From Rehmannia glutinosa (Eukaryota > Streptophyta > Magnoliopsida > Lamiales > Orobanchaceae), in contig CM071932.1 of assembly GCA_016081115.2 (NCBI GenBank), forward strand, positions 59,365,639 through 59,429,638: a stretch of 64,000 bases of DNA, given 5' to 3'. Numbering within the stretch: position 1 is the first letter of the stretch; each line of letters begins with the position of its first letter. A program made the translations under genes and the position numbers. The notes beneath the pieces are model-generated. The model was not told the DNA's origin. It searched no databases and saw only the letters and a program-made list of their open reading frames with translations. Of this stretch, positions 36,883 to 47,520 are shown piece after piece.

Positions 36883-36894
36883 ATTAATCAATTT

Positions 36895-37440
36895 TAAAAA
36901 ATATTTAAAATTTAATGAAATTAATGCAAAATTAATATGAGGCGGTCTTTCAGAATACTAGGATAAATATTGTATATGCTTTTATTTGTATTTTCAATAA
37001 TGTTATGTTTACTTATTTTACATAATTTTATATGTTTTAATAATTTTATATATTTTTTATCATTGTCGTAATTTCATGTTTCAGTTATTTATAATGTAAT
37101 TTTATGTAAGTTTTATAATTTTGAGTGTAATATTGTAAATCTCATAATACTTTTAAATTTATATATCATTATTTCAACTACATATTATATTATTAAAAAA
37201 ATTATCACATATTGAATTATTTTTAATATTATTTTCTATTGGACTAATTAAAATACAAGATTACTACAATATTCAAAACTAATAAAAACAAATATAACAA
37301 GTTAAAGAAACAAAATAACAACAAAAAGAATGGTGTTAAAATAGTGCATCACCAAAATGACGTTGAACTGTACAAAAGCCAATGTGGCACAATGCTAGAG
37401 GAACAATGATAGCGCCCAACGGTATTTTCTAGCACTACTG
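36895..37440. other. AT-rich intergenic DNA, nothing recognised
   Basis: No supported features before the SINE target duplication at 37441. Confidence 0.5.
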
Positions 37441-37454
37441 GAGAAGCTCTAAAG

Positions 37455-37562
37455 TTTTTTTTTTAATATTAAAAATTTGGCCCCGTCACTGCAGGCAGGC
37501 AAACTCGTGCCTCGTCATTGCAAATAATATTCATGACCACTGAGCTAATTCCAGTGGTTCTC
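37455..37562 (-). mobile_element. tRNA-derived SINE, family S2, minus strand
   Basis: On the minus strand the body begins gagaaccactggaattagct and has an A box, tagctcagtggt, a diverged B box (cacgagtttgcc) and a terminal poly(A), seen as poly(T) at 37455-37464. A perfect 14-bp target duplication, gagaagctctaaag, lies at 37441-37454 and 37563-37576. At 108 bp it is short, and unrelated to family S1 apart from its tRNA origin. Confidence 0.9.
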
Positions 37563-37746
37563 GAGAAGCTCTAAAGTAAAATTACAATTTTAGAGGAAAA
37601 TGTGTGTCGTAAATTGTGAGATTGTCCACGCTATATAACAATAACTGAAAAATGATCGTGACATTGATCGTGCTTTTGCAAACACCGATTTACCCGTTGT
37701 TTTTGTTACCATAAAAAGAAAAAATACTGAGACAACCTCACAGGAT

Positions 37747-38566
37747 ATGGTGGGTAGTCAGTCTGGGTATCAAGTTGCGAATGAGCAAGGTGCGGGGGGA
37801 GGTTTTATGCAGCTAATGGCTTCACAAAATATACTTTGTAGCCAAATAGTCTTGGTTGGACTTTCCAACAATATACAATACTCAATCCCAGTCATGCAGG
37901 ATCATCTTGGGTTCAAATTTTATTGTGTCCTTTCTGCGCATACACTGAATATTGATCAACCCGGTCCAAGCTCACCTACATTTACCGAACAACACAAAGA
38001 AAGATGTCCAAAACCTAAAAATTGATCAACATGGACAGTGCGTAGTCCCCAAATGGTATAAATGATTGTTATCCTAATTTTAGTTGTGATTGGAGTGAAG
38101 ATAGATCAAGATTTATAGAAACAGATCAGGAGAGCGATAATAATGTTACTACTGATGATGAAGGTAATAATCATTTTGCAAATGATAATGTTGCTACTGA
38201 TGGCGATGGTGGTGATGATAATGAGAGTTATAATCATTTTGAAGATGACCATCGACGTGCTGATTTCGAAGAATTTTGTGAGTGGGTACGTAGAGGAAGA
38301 GAAATATTTGCAGAGAACCAAAATTAGATTCCAATTTAAGAAAGCGTTGTTCACAACAACACCTTATCAACAGAGAATCAAAGTCAAATTACAAATATCC
38401 ACACAAATGCCCGGGGTGAGGATACTGAATGGGATTACAATAACGAAACAACAACTCATACAGCACGAGGGTGGGTAATTCCAGTTGCACCATCACACGT
38501 ATCACCCCATCGTGATGAACCTGACATATTATAAGCATCAGGTGGCACACTTCGACAAAATGCAAC
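37747..38566 (+). pseudogene. MULE transposase N-terminal fragment, left part
   Basis: Plus-strand pieces include CYPNFSCDWSEDRSRFIETD (38069-38128) and the aspartate-rich stretch NVATDGDGGDDNESYNHFED, in a frame that runs to FAENQN. The last codons before the gypsy element read GGTLRQNAT. The piece right of the gypsy element continues naturally with YMSKDD, which shows that one coding region was split. An acidic N-terminal region before a MuDR DNA-binding domain is usual in Mutator-like transposases. It has several frameshifts, and its upstream end is uncertain. Confidence 0.65.
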
Positions 38567-38714
38567 TGTAACGACCCAATTTTATGAAATTAAAGTACTC
38601 TAAAAACTTTATTAAGAAAACACAATTTTATAAATTAAAGTGATCCCAATAATTATCAAAAAGTTGATTTAGAATTTTTTAATTCTTAAGAAAAAAAATA
38701 TAATGATGATGATG

Positions 38715-38754
<40 letters not shown>

Positions 38755-39416
38755 ATCTTCCAAATTAAATAGCCAACAATTATTCCAAGCATAAACCGGA
38801 AAACTTAAAGACATAAATCCAAAATTTTGTCCGATCATAATTATTTAAAATATAAATATAATATAATTTATTCCATCATCCACAACATCATATCTTCAGT
38901 CGGATTCCTCAACCTGAAAGTCATGATAATAATAGGGGTAAGCTTCATCTCGCTCAGTAGGGATATATCTGTCAATATTTAATATAAAATAAAAAGCATT
39001 CACATAATTACAACAATAAATTCATTAATTTTCTCTTTTTCCTCTGACTGACCAGTTACTGCATATAGCATTGCGGGTTCACCCCAAAGATTCGTTTGAT
39101 CTTGGACCCTTTTCATGGCCCCTAGCTTATATGAATTTATTTTCTTGTTGACATATATTGCAATCAATGAAGTATAATCATGGAATATTAAATAAAGACA
39201 AATACTATAAAAATCCCTACCTTAATAATCGTAGATATTCAATGTAGAAAAATAAACAGTAAATGTCCTAATCCTCGACCCCTTTGTTTTCTACATTAAA
39301 AAAATATAATTAATATGTGATTTTAATAATCAAACTAATTAATGAAAGTATTTGTGAAAAATATTGAAAGAGGGCTTGTGACGTGAATATATATATATAT
39401 ATATATATACATATAT

Positions 39417-40454
39417 AGGGAGGGGATCCTGTGAGACCACCCTCCTCGGTAAGACCATTGGACCAGATCTACACCATCAAAAAAATAAATCAATGGCCAA
39501 TATATGAACAAATATATACAACAATTCATATGAAAGTATACATTAGAAGGGGTAAAATAGGAATCTAAGAAACTAAATATGGTAACCGCCTCCTACAAAT
39601 TAGGGACGTGATCTGTTATTGATCACGTCCCCATAATCACGCGATTCACCTTTCCTTTCTCTCCCATCTTCACAAGAACCTGCAAGTTATTCAAATTTGG
39701 CAACAGAATCATGCAACAATTAATGAAAAGTATACAATTCCACTAAACTAACTATACATTAAAATATTACTAAGTATACATAAACAATTAACTAGGTATA
39801 CAATTACACTAAACTACCTGTACATTAAAATATTACTAAGTATACAGAAACATTTAACTAAGTATACAATTACATTGAGCTAACTATATATTAAAATATT
39901 ACTAAGTATACAGAAACATTTAACTAAGTATACAATTATACTGAACTAAAAACACAATTCCACTGAATTACTTATATAACTAAGTATACAATTCCATTGA
40001 ACTAAGTATATAAATCCACAGAACTAAGTATACAAATTCACTAAAACTACTTACTAAACTACTTATATAACTAAGAATACGATTCCACTGAACCAAGTAT
40101 ACAAATCCACTGAACTAAATATACAACAAAACATGACTAAGTATACAAGTTCACTGAACTAAGTATACAATTCCACTTAACTAAATATATGATAAAACAA
40201 AACCAGGTATAAAACTGATGCGTTTTTCTCCCTAAAAATCGGCCAACTGAAAAGGAAAGATTGTATTTGCCTTAAAAATGGCAATTAAAGATATTAACCC
40301 GCCAATTAAATAAATTGATGATATAGAAAGTACAAATATACCCTTATTAGCCTAAAATAACTAGAATGATCTACACCATTTAAAATTTTAAATCAAGAGT
40401 CCATAAGTATTCCTATGGACTAACCTAAAGGGTTGGTCTCATTTAAATCAATCC

Positions 40455-40456
<2 letters not shown>
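39417..40456. mobile_element. Unclassified TIR element in a TA run, copy 2 (1.04 kb)
   Basis: The left end agggaggggatcctgtgaga continues with ccaccctcct. The right end is the inverted match ggttggtctcatttaaatc followed by aatccct. A TA run precedes it (39387-39416), and a CA/TA run follows. The sister LTR of the gypsy element keeps the uninterrupted TA run at 47029-47049, which is the empty site. The interior is non-coding with many aactaagtatacaattccac units. It shares its terminal consensus with copy 1 (4602-19860). Confidence 0.8.
39700..40210. repeat. Degenerate tandem repeats with aactaagtatacaa core
   Basis: About 15 imperfect units of 20-30 bp, alternating cactgaactaag and tatacaa strings, inside TIR-element copy 2. 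Confidence 0.75.

Positions 40457-40510
<54 letters not shown>
40457..40510. repeat. (CA)n then (TA)n microsatellite
   Basis: A long ACAC tract followed by a short TA run at the right border of TIR-element copy 2. Confidence 0.95.
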
Positions 40511-40739
40511 GAAACTTGAAGTAGAAAAAATATCTATATCTTATAATTATTAGAAATGTTGTGTAAAATTGTATATGAAATTACACATATTTATGCTAGT
40601 TAATTCTAATCCATAAACCTCTAAACCTAAATTACCCCCTAAAATAACTAACCCCTAAGTCCCTGTAAAATAACCCCTAATTAACCCTTAAACTAATTAA
40701 TGGTTATCACATTCTTCTCTCCTTAAATATAATTTTATC

Positions 40740-40970
40740 CTCGAAATTCGATATCTTACCTGGAATTGCAAAACTTGGGTACTTGACACGAATCTCCTCT
40801 CACGCTCCCAAGTAGCTTCATTTCTGCCATAACGTCTCCACTGTACTTTGATCAGATGAATCTCTTTATTTTCTCAAATGTGAATTTTGCGTTCCAAAAT
40901 AGTTTCTGGTGCTTTCTTATAAGTTAAGTCATTGTTGATTGTTAGATCCTTATAATTCACGATGTGACCT
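40740..40970 (-). pseudogene. Gypsy integrase C-terminal chromodomain remnant
   Basis: The minus strand carries NDLTYKKAPETILERK followed, after a stop, by IHLIKVQWRRYGRNEATWER. This is the L-V-W-x-EATWE pattern of the chromodomain at the end of chromovirus integrases, which in intact elements directs insertion to particular chromatin. The domain ends close to the polypurine-like aaggagagaagaa that precedes the 3' LTR. Confidence 0.7.
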
Positions 40971-40999
40971 GGATCATGAACATACTTTCATAGCATAGT

Positions 41000-42300
41000 G
41001 ACATGAAAAACATTGTGCACACTTGATAGACTCGGTGGTAATGCTAGCTGATAAGCTAAATCTCCAACTCATGTAAGGATTTCAAATGGTCCGATATATC
41101 TTGGTTTCAATTTTCCCTTTTAGCCAAATCGAATAACACCTTTGATAGGAGCTACTTTCAGAAATACTTTTTCTCTTTCATCAAATTGTATATGTTTTCT
41201 CCGTCTATCAACATACGACTTTTGTCTATCTTGAACAATCTCCATTCGATCTCGTATCATATCTATCTTCTTAACAGTTTGCGAATTAATTCAGGCCCCA
41301 AAATTTTTCTTTCGCCAACTTCGCTCCAATATAATGGTGATCTACACTTTCTTCCATACAACGCCTCATATGGAGCCATCCCAATAGTCACTTGATAACT
41401 GTTGTTATAAGTGAATTCTGCCAAGGGTCCCAATTACTTCATAGGTCGAGCACACATGCTCTCAACATATCTTCCAATATTTGTATAGTCCTTTCATATT
41501 GTCCATCTGTTTGCGGGTGATAAGTCGTACTAAAGTTTAGCTTTGTTCCCAGGGCACTTTGTAGACTTTTTCATAACTTAGAAGTAAAACGCGTATCTCT
41601 GTCTGAAATAATTGACACGGGAACTCCATGAAGTATCACTATCTCCTCAATATAAATTTGTGCTTATCGCTCCATAGTGAACATCATCTTAACGGATAAG
41701 AAATGAGCTGACTTTGTTAATTGATCTACTACAACCTAAACAACCATGTTTCCCTTGACTGATGGTGGAAGCCCTACCACAAAATCTATAGTTATGTGCT
41801 CCCATTTCTATTCTGGGATGTCAAGTGGTTTGAGCAAACCAGATGGTCTTTGGTGTTCGGCTTTAACTTGCTGACAAATCAAGCATTTTTCCATAAAAGT
41901 TCCAATATCTCTCTTCATACCTCGCCACCACAATACTTCTCTTAAATGTCGATACATTTTTGTACCTCTAGGGTGAGCTGTATACGACGTACAATGAGCT
42001 TCTTCGAGAATTTCTTTTCTAAGCCCTTCTTCTTTAGGAACGCATAATCTCCATTCATAAGTCAAAGTACTATCATTTGTTATAAAAAATCCTTTTAAGT
42101 TCCCTTCACGAGCTTTTTCTTTTTTTCTTCTCAAAACTTTATCTTGAGGTTGAGCTTCTTTTATCTTATCTCTCAGAGTAGGTTGCACCACTAAAGATGC
42201 TAGTACTATCTCTATACTTTTTGGTGGTACCACTACTTCAATTCTCATCCTAGCGAATTCTCTCACAAGATGTTTTCGTTCAGATATCAAGCTTGACATT
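41000..42300 (-). pseudogene. Gypsy integrase, broken
   Basis: The minus strand shows the zinc-binding domain (AHPRGTKMYRHLREVLWW, then CLICQQVKAEHQRPSG) open down to 41808. The catalytic core continues past stops, with Asp in ITIDFVVGLP, Asp in IISDRDTRFTS and Glu in TDGQYERTIQ, so all three DDE residues can be recognised. At least four in-frame stops interrupt the core. Integrase would insert the cDNA. Confidence 0.85.
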
Positions 42301-42690
42301 TCTCCTTTTGTTTTACGACTTAATGCATCGACTACAACATTAGCTTTACCCAGATGATAGCTAATAGTGCAATCGTAGTCATTCACCAATTCCAACCACC
42401 TTCTTTGCCTCATGTTTAGCTCTTTCTGTGTAAACAGATATTTCAAGCTTTTGTGGTCGCTGAAGATTTCATATTTCCCTCCATATAGGTAATGGCGCTA
42501 GATCTTTAATGCCTGCACTACAACAGCTAACTCTAGGTCATGAGTTGGATAATTTAACTCATGAGGCTTTAGTTGTCTTGAGGCGTAAGCAACCACTTTA
42601 CCATGTTGTATTAGCACGCATTCCAAGCCTTGTTTTGATGCATCACTATAAATAACAAAATCTTTAGTGGAGTCAGGAATTGTCAATCAT
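42300..42690 (-). pseudogene. Gypsy RNase H domain
   Basis: DFVIYSDASKQGLECVLIQ with VVAYASRQLKPHELNYPTHD (42686-42498), then after one stop YEIFSDHKSLKYLFTQKELN and NVVVDALSRK (to about 42308). Aspartates of the RNase H active site are present. It is linked to the preceding RT frame by a small frameshift. Confidence 0.85.
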
Positions 42691-43504
42691 CGATGCGTAG
42701 TTAGCCCGCTTCAACTCCTGAAAGCTTTCTTCGCATTTCTTATTCCATTGGAACTTCTCCCCTTTTCTTGTTAGTCGAATCATAGGCGCAACTATCTTTG
42801 AGAATCCTTCAATAAATCTCCGATAATAGCCTGCCAAACCTAGAAAATTGTGAACTTCATTCGCATTCGTAGATGCACTCCGTTCGTTGATCGCTTCAAC
42901 TTTAACCGGGTCCACTTCAATTCCTTGAGCAGTGATAGATTACATGTTCAAGAAACACCACTCGATTTAGCCAAAACTCGCATTTCTTGAATTTCACATA
43001 TAACTTTTCCTTGCGAAGTGTTTCTAGCAATATTCTTAAGTGCTCAGTATGTTGCTCTCTATTCTTTGAATATACAAGTATATCATCTATAAAGACTATG
43101 ACGAATTGGTCTAAATACAGATGAAACACTCTATTCATCAAGTCCATGAATATTGTTGGTGCATTGCGTAACCCAAATGGCATTACTACAAACTCATAAT
43201 GTCCATATCGGGTTCTAAATGTCGTTTTCGGGATATCACTCTCTTTAATTTTTAATTGATGATATCCGGATCTCAAGTCAATCTTAGAAAAAGTGCTGGT
43301 AGCTCTCAATTGATCGAACAAGTCTTCAATCCTCGGTAGCGGGTACTTGTTCTTCACTGTGAGTCGATTAAGTTATCTATAATCGATACACATTCTAAAT
43401 GACCCGTCTTTTATCTTTACAAACAGAACTGGTGCCCCCCATGGTGATACACTAGGTCTAATGAATCCCAAATCCAATAGTTCTTGTATCTGCACCTTTA
43501 ACTC
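42673..43504 (-). pseudogene. Gypsy reverse transcriptase, nearly intact
   Basis: Motifs appear in order on the minus strand: KNKYPLPRIEDLFDQL, FSKIDLRSGYHQLKIKESD, YGHYEFVVMPFGLRNAP, and the catalytic box VIVFIDDILVYS (43069-43105, FIDD in place of the usual Y/FxDD, an accepted variant). The thumb and connection region is FLGLAGYYRRFIEGFSKI (42915-42673). Two stops in 43357-43504 and a frameshift near 42917 break the frame. It copies element RNA into DNA. Confidence 0.9.
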
Positions 43505-44191
43505 TTATAACTCCTTTGGCGCCATCCTATAGGGTGCCTTAGATATAGGTGTTGCCTCATGTACCAAATCTATTCCAAATTCAACCTGGCGATCTGGAGG
43601 AATTCCCGGCAAGTCTTTTGGGAATACATCCAAAAATTCTTGCACAATTGGTACGTCATTAGGTGTCACTTTGGTTGTCGATGTATCTTCTAAACTCACT
43701 AGATATCCTTGACAATTTTTCTTTTTCAACATCTTTCTTGCCTTCATTGCCGATATCACTCGTGGTACTGCCTTAGACTTAATCCCATAGAATTTTATCT
43801 CATTATTTCCTGGCAGTTTGAATGTTATCTCTTTCTCGTGACACTTAATATCTGTCTGATATCTACTAAGCCAATTCATACCTAAGATTATGTCAAAATC
43901 CTTCATCTTAATTATGTATAGATCAGCTTTAAGATATTTTCCCCCTATATTCATTTCAACATCCTTATTCACTGAGTCAATTGTTATCGAATTTCCAGAT
44001 GGCAAGCCAACCTCAAGGGGTTCACTTACTCTAGCATTCTTATGTCCTAATATATCATGAACTTTGGCATATAAAAACGAATGTGTGGCACCAGTGTCGA
44101 AATGTACAATAGCAGGTATTCCAGAGATGATTAGCATACCTGACATTGTACCCGGGTTCTGATCAGTTTCTTCCTGAGTCATAACATACAT
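43505..44191 (-). pseudogene. Gypsy protease and N-terminal pol segment
   Basis: An open stretch of 228 codons. The aspartic protease active site is HFDTGATHSF (D-T-G) near residue 31, followed by ILGMNWLSRYQ near residue 105. The segment LDVFPKDLPGIPPDRQVEFGIDL leads into reverse transcriptase, whose frame starts just after the TAA at 43505. The protease would mature the polyprotein. Confidence 0.85.
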
Positions 44192-44199
44192 TCGAGATC

Positions 44200-45168
44200 T
44201 ACCTACAGATATTTGTTCTCTTTTTTCCCGCTCAGCCTTTAAAAGAGGACAATCAGAGACTTTGTGTCCCGGCTTCTTACATTTGAAGCATTTTCCTTGT
44301 CCAGCTTAACATTCTCCAAAATGATTCTTCTTGCATTTTGGGCAAGTTGGCATGTCTGCTTGCATAGTTGGGCGTGCATTTCTATTAGTCTTTATCTGTT
44401 TATTTTGATTTTGATTTTTATTATGTTTAGTCCCGTCCCATTTTCTTTCTCAGGTAAAACGACCAACTTTTGCTCCTCTTCGTCCTTAGCAAAACTTGCC
44501 TCCATCTCATGATCCCTTCTCACCATCACCGAGTACTGCAAATCTCCTTGAGCATATAGTATTCCTGATAGTTGTACTCGAAGTATCCTTCTGAACCTCA
44601 GAGCCTTTTTGAAATCAGTATCCACTAGGTGTGGAGCAAATCGACTTAGTTGATTGAACTGTCTCTCATACTCTGTGACAATCATGTTTTTTTTAGTAAA
44701 GTTAAGGAATTATGTCTCCTTCTTGTCCCGATATGATTGTGGGAAAAACTTTTCCATTGCAATCACTTTGAACTCATCCCATGTTAAATTATTCCTCTCT
44801 TCCTCAGCCTTAGTCCTCCAATACCCTTCCCACCAATGATCAGCGTCTTTAGTGAGTTGGAAGGCAAGACATACGACTCTGCGTTCGTCTCAGGTACCAA
44901 TAAGTCGAAAAATCCTCTCTAGCGATCGAAACCATTCTTCTACTTGTTGTTGGGCCATCACGTCCATTGAATGTGGGTGGATGATAGTGGCGGAATTGTT
45001 CCACAACCCGTGCGTTGTTGTTGTTGCTGTCCCGTTGTTCTCCACACCTCTGAGGAACTCAACAATTATATCTGCAGCAGTAGCAGTGGTTTGATTTCCT
45101 GTGTTAGTGGAGTTCTCACCATTGACTTGATTTCCACGACGGGGATCCATATTCCTAAGGTCATACAT
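44200..45168 (-). pseudogene. Gypsy gag with CCHC knuckles, broken
   Basis: Starts at 45168 or at MDPRRGNQ (45150). A glycine/threonine-rich head is followed by VEEWFRSLERIFRLIGT. A TGA then interrupts the Retrotrans_gag domain (FQLTKDADHWWEGYW, MEKFFPQSYRDKKE), which continues past another stop with YERQFNQLSRFAPHLVDTD and ends about 44392. Zinc-knuckle residues (CFKCKKPGHKVSDCP) lie at about 44290-44240. Only a few stops break the domain, so this copy is fairly young or little decayed. Confidence 0.85.
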
Positions 45169-45343
45169 AATGTATTATTATTTATCCCAAGTTATTAATC
45201 GATTTTGCATGAAATATCTAACTTAAAATCTAAATATCATAATATAATGGTCAAATAAATTTGTATCAATTAAAGGACAACTAAGTTTTATATATAATAA
45301 TGATTTATTTATTAATTATTGCAATACATAGACCCATCTATCT

Positions 45344-45820
45344 CTACTGATCCATGTCTTCATCTTTCTCCGGATCTTCTTCCAGATCTTCTTTTGGATC
45401 TTGTAGGTCTTCTTCCAGGTTTCCTTCCAGTTCCTCATCTTCTGCCATAGCCTCATTGTTCAAAAACTCAATCCATTTACGGTATAACCTGACAGTAAAT
45501 GTCCAGTAGTTGATTTTGGGTCGGTCATCATGCATGTCATACTCCAATAATGAGGCATAAAGCTTTTCAGCCTTGACGTTCCAAAACGAGGGTAAGCTAT
45601 CAATCACTCTACGGGAGGCAACAGGTTCGTTTGGAGACCCGATGACATTTCTCACATTGTACCATAACTGGTGAATTTTAACTATATATTCTCCAATGTT
45701 ATCCCCCTCCTCAATTTGATAGTTGAAATAATGATTGAGTCGGTTAATGGGATGGTTCGGACCCCAGTTATTATTATTATTGTTCTTTCTTGCAGTGTGG
45801 CGAGTGCAAGTTCCTGCCAT
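45344..45820 (-). CDS. Extra ORF between primer site and gag in the gypsy element (158 aa)
   Basis: An uninterrupted minus-strand frame from the ATG at 45820 to the stop at 45344. Residues 27-85 (NHYFNYQIEEGDNIGEYIVK, then IHQLWYNV and VASRRVIDSLPSFW) resemble the capsid-like UBN2/gag region of copia-type elements: x-x-G-D-x-x-x-E-Y-I, then a helix, then SLP-x-x-W. The last 35 residues are almost all Glu/Asp/Leu/Lys. It lies upstream of the element's own gag. Ty3/gypsy elements do not normally carry such an ORF there. Whether it is expressed is unknown, but it is the one long internal frame of this element without a stop. Confidence 0.6.
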   Translation of the reverse strand: MAGTCTRHTARKNNNNNNWGPNHPINRLNHYFNYQIEEGDNIGEYIVKIHQLWYNVRNVIGSPNEPVASRRVIDSLPSFWNVKAEKLYASLLEYDMHDDRPKINYWTFTVRLYRKWIEFLNNEAMAEDEELEGNLEEDLQDPKEDLEEDPEKDEDMDQ

Positions 45821-46171
45821 CTATATATATGTGCATTTGCAACTATAAGTCTATTTTTACATTTTTTTTATGGAATACAAAATTTCTGTTCTTCTAACAT
45901 TTAAAATGGTATTAAATTTCTAAAGCAGAATATAGTAATATGAAATCATAATAAAATATATCATGACATAAATGAGCATACTAATACAATTGTATAATGT
46001 AACTTGCATTAATAATTCTCATACCTTGAGGACATTGGCAAGATATGATAAAGGTGAATGTTATTACATCATTTTATCTTATACAAAGTTTCACTTTTAT
46101 TATTTTTTATAAAAAAATTTATATATTTTAAATTTTAATTTTTTTTAACAAGCCCAGAGAAACATAGACCT

Positions 46172-46183
46172 GCTCTGATACCA
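46172..46183 (-). other. Gypsy primer-binding site (tRNA-Met type)
   Basis: gctctgatacca on the plus strand, that is tggtatcagagc on the minus strand, two bases inside the right LTR. Confidence 0.92.
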
Positions 46184-46185
46184 CT

Positions 46186-46330
46186 TGTAACGATCCAATT
46201 TTATGAAATTAAAGTACTCTAAAAAGTTTATTAAGAAAACACAAATTTATAAATTAAAGTGATCCCAATAATTATCAAAAAGTTAATTTAGAAACTTTTA
46301 ATTCTTAAGGAAAACAATATATTGATAATG

Positions 46331-46394
<64 letters not shown>

Positions 46395-47241
46395 ATCTTC
46401 CAAATTAAATAGCCAACAATTATTCCAAGCATAAACCGGAAAAATTAAAGACATAAATCCAAAATTTAGTCTGATCATAATTATTTAAAATATAAATATA
46501 ACATAATTTATTCCACCATCCACAACATCATATCTTCAGCCGGATTCCTCAACTTGAAAGTCATGATAATAACAGGGATGAGCTTCATCTCACTCAGTAG
46601 GGATATATCTATCAATATTTAATATAACATGAAAAGCATTCACATAATTACAACAATAAATTCATTAATTTTCTCTTTTTCCTCTGACCGGCCAGTTACT
46701 GCATATAGCATTGCGGGTTCACCCCAAAGATACGTTTGATCTCTGACCTTTTCATGGCCCCTAGATTATATGAATTTATTTTTTATTGACATATATTGCA
46801 ATCAATGACGTATAATCATGGAACATTAAATAAAGACAAATACAATAAAAATCCCTACCTTAATAATCGCAGATATTCGATGTAGAAAAATGAACACTAA
46901 AAGTCCCTCGACTCTTCATTTTATACATTAATTAAATAAAATAATAATTAATATGTGATTTTAATAAATCAAATTAATTAATGAAAGAATTTGTGAAAAA
47001 TATTGACAGAGGGCTTGTGAATTGTGAATATATATATATATATATATATGAAATTGGAAGTAGAAAAAATATCTATACCTTATAATTATTAGAAATGTGG
47101 TGTAAAATTGTGTATGAAATTACACATATTTATACTAGTTAATTCTAACTCCTAAACCTAAATTAGCCCCTAAAATAACTAACCCCTAAGTCCCCTAAAA
47201 TAACCTCTAATTAACCCCTAAACTAATTAATGGTTATCACA
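46186..47241 (-). repeat. Gypsy 5' LTR (1056 bp)
   Basis: Intact partner of the enlarged left LTR. It contains an (AAT)n tract at 46327-46393 and an uninterrupted TA run at 47029-47049. Confidence 0.95.
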
Positions 47242-47520
47242 TAGCAACATACATGAGCAAAGATGATTCGAATGGCAGTTGGCATCTATCATCGTGAAAA
47301 TCAAGTTGAGTGCCGAGTTGAACACTCAGACATGTCTCATTATTATGTGATTTGCATATATGAACGATGTCATTTTAGAATGCGTGGATGTGGAAAAAAT
47401 GATGTGGAGAGTTAAGAAATTTGACAAGCACATGGGTTGTGGGGTGAATGTGAATGAAAATGCATCTAGACAGATGCATTCTAAAGTAATGCAGGCCTAT
47501 TGTGCATCTAGATTGCTAGT
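47242..47520 (+). pseudogene. MULE transposase fragment, right part (MuDR DNA-binding region)
   Basis: After the target duplication the plus strand reads YMSKDDSNGSW, then in a shifted frame YHRENQVECRVEHSDMSHYY and VICIYERCHFRMRGCGKND. The frame at 47360-47505 then continues with MMWRVKKFDKHMGCGV and SRQMHSKVMQAY. Cysteine/tryptophan spacing of the type C-x-W/F-R-x-R followed by W-x-V-x-K/F-x-x-x-H fits the DNA-binding domain of Mutator-like transposases. The catalytic MULE domain that should follow is absent; similarity stops near 47510. Confidence 0.65.

Larger units (their letters stand above)
38567..40711 (-). repeat. Gypsy 3' LTR, enlarged by an insertion
   Basis: 2145 bp against 1056 bp for its partner. 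The extra length is the TIR element at 39417-40456 with its flanking microsatellites. Outside it the two LTRs align from tgtaacga to ggttatcaca. It contains an (AAT)n tract at 38702-38752. Confidence 0.93.
38567..47241 (-). mobile_element. Tekay-like Ty3/gypsy chromovirus, minus strand
   Basis: 8.7 kb including a nested insertion. LTRs lie at 38567-40711 and 46186-47241 and on the minus strand start TGTGATAACC and end GTTACA. The tRNA-Met primer site sits inside the right LTR. The order on the minus strand is: extra ORF, gag, protease, reverse transcriptase, RNase H, integrase, chromodomain. Integrase after RNase H marks Ty3/gypsy, and the C-terminal chromodomain plus the overall layout suggest the Tekay/Del clade. 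Target duplication gcaac is at 38562-38566 and 47244-47248, with two extra bases (ta) between the right LTR and its copy. Confidence 0.93.

Noticed and set aside
41186..41395. Plus-strand open frames across 41000-45200
   Set aside because: They are antisense shadows of the minus-strand gypsy pol and gag.
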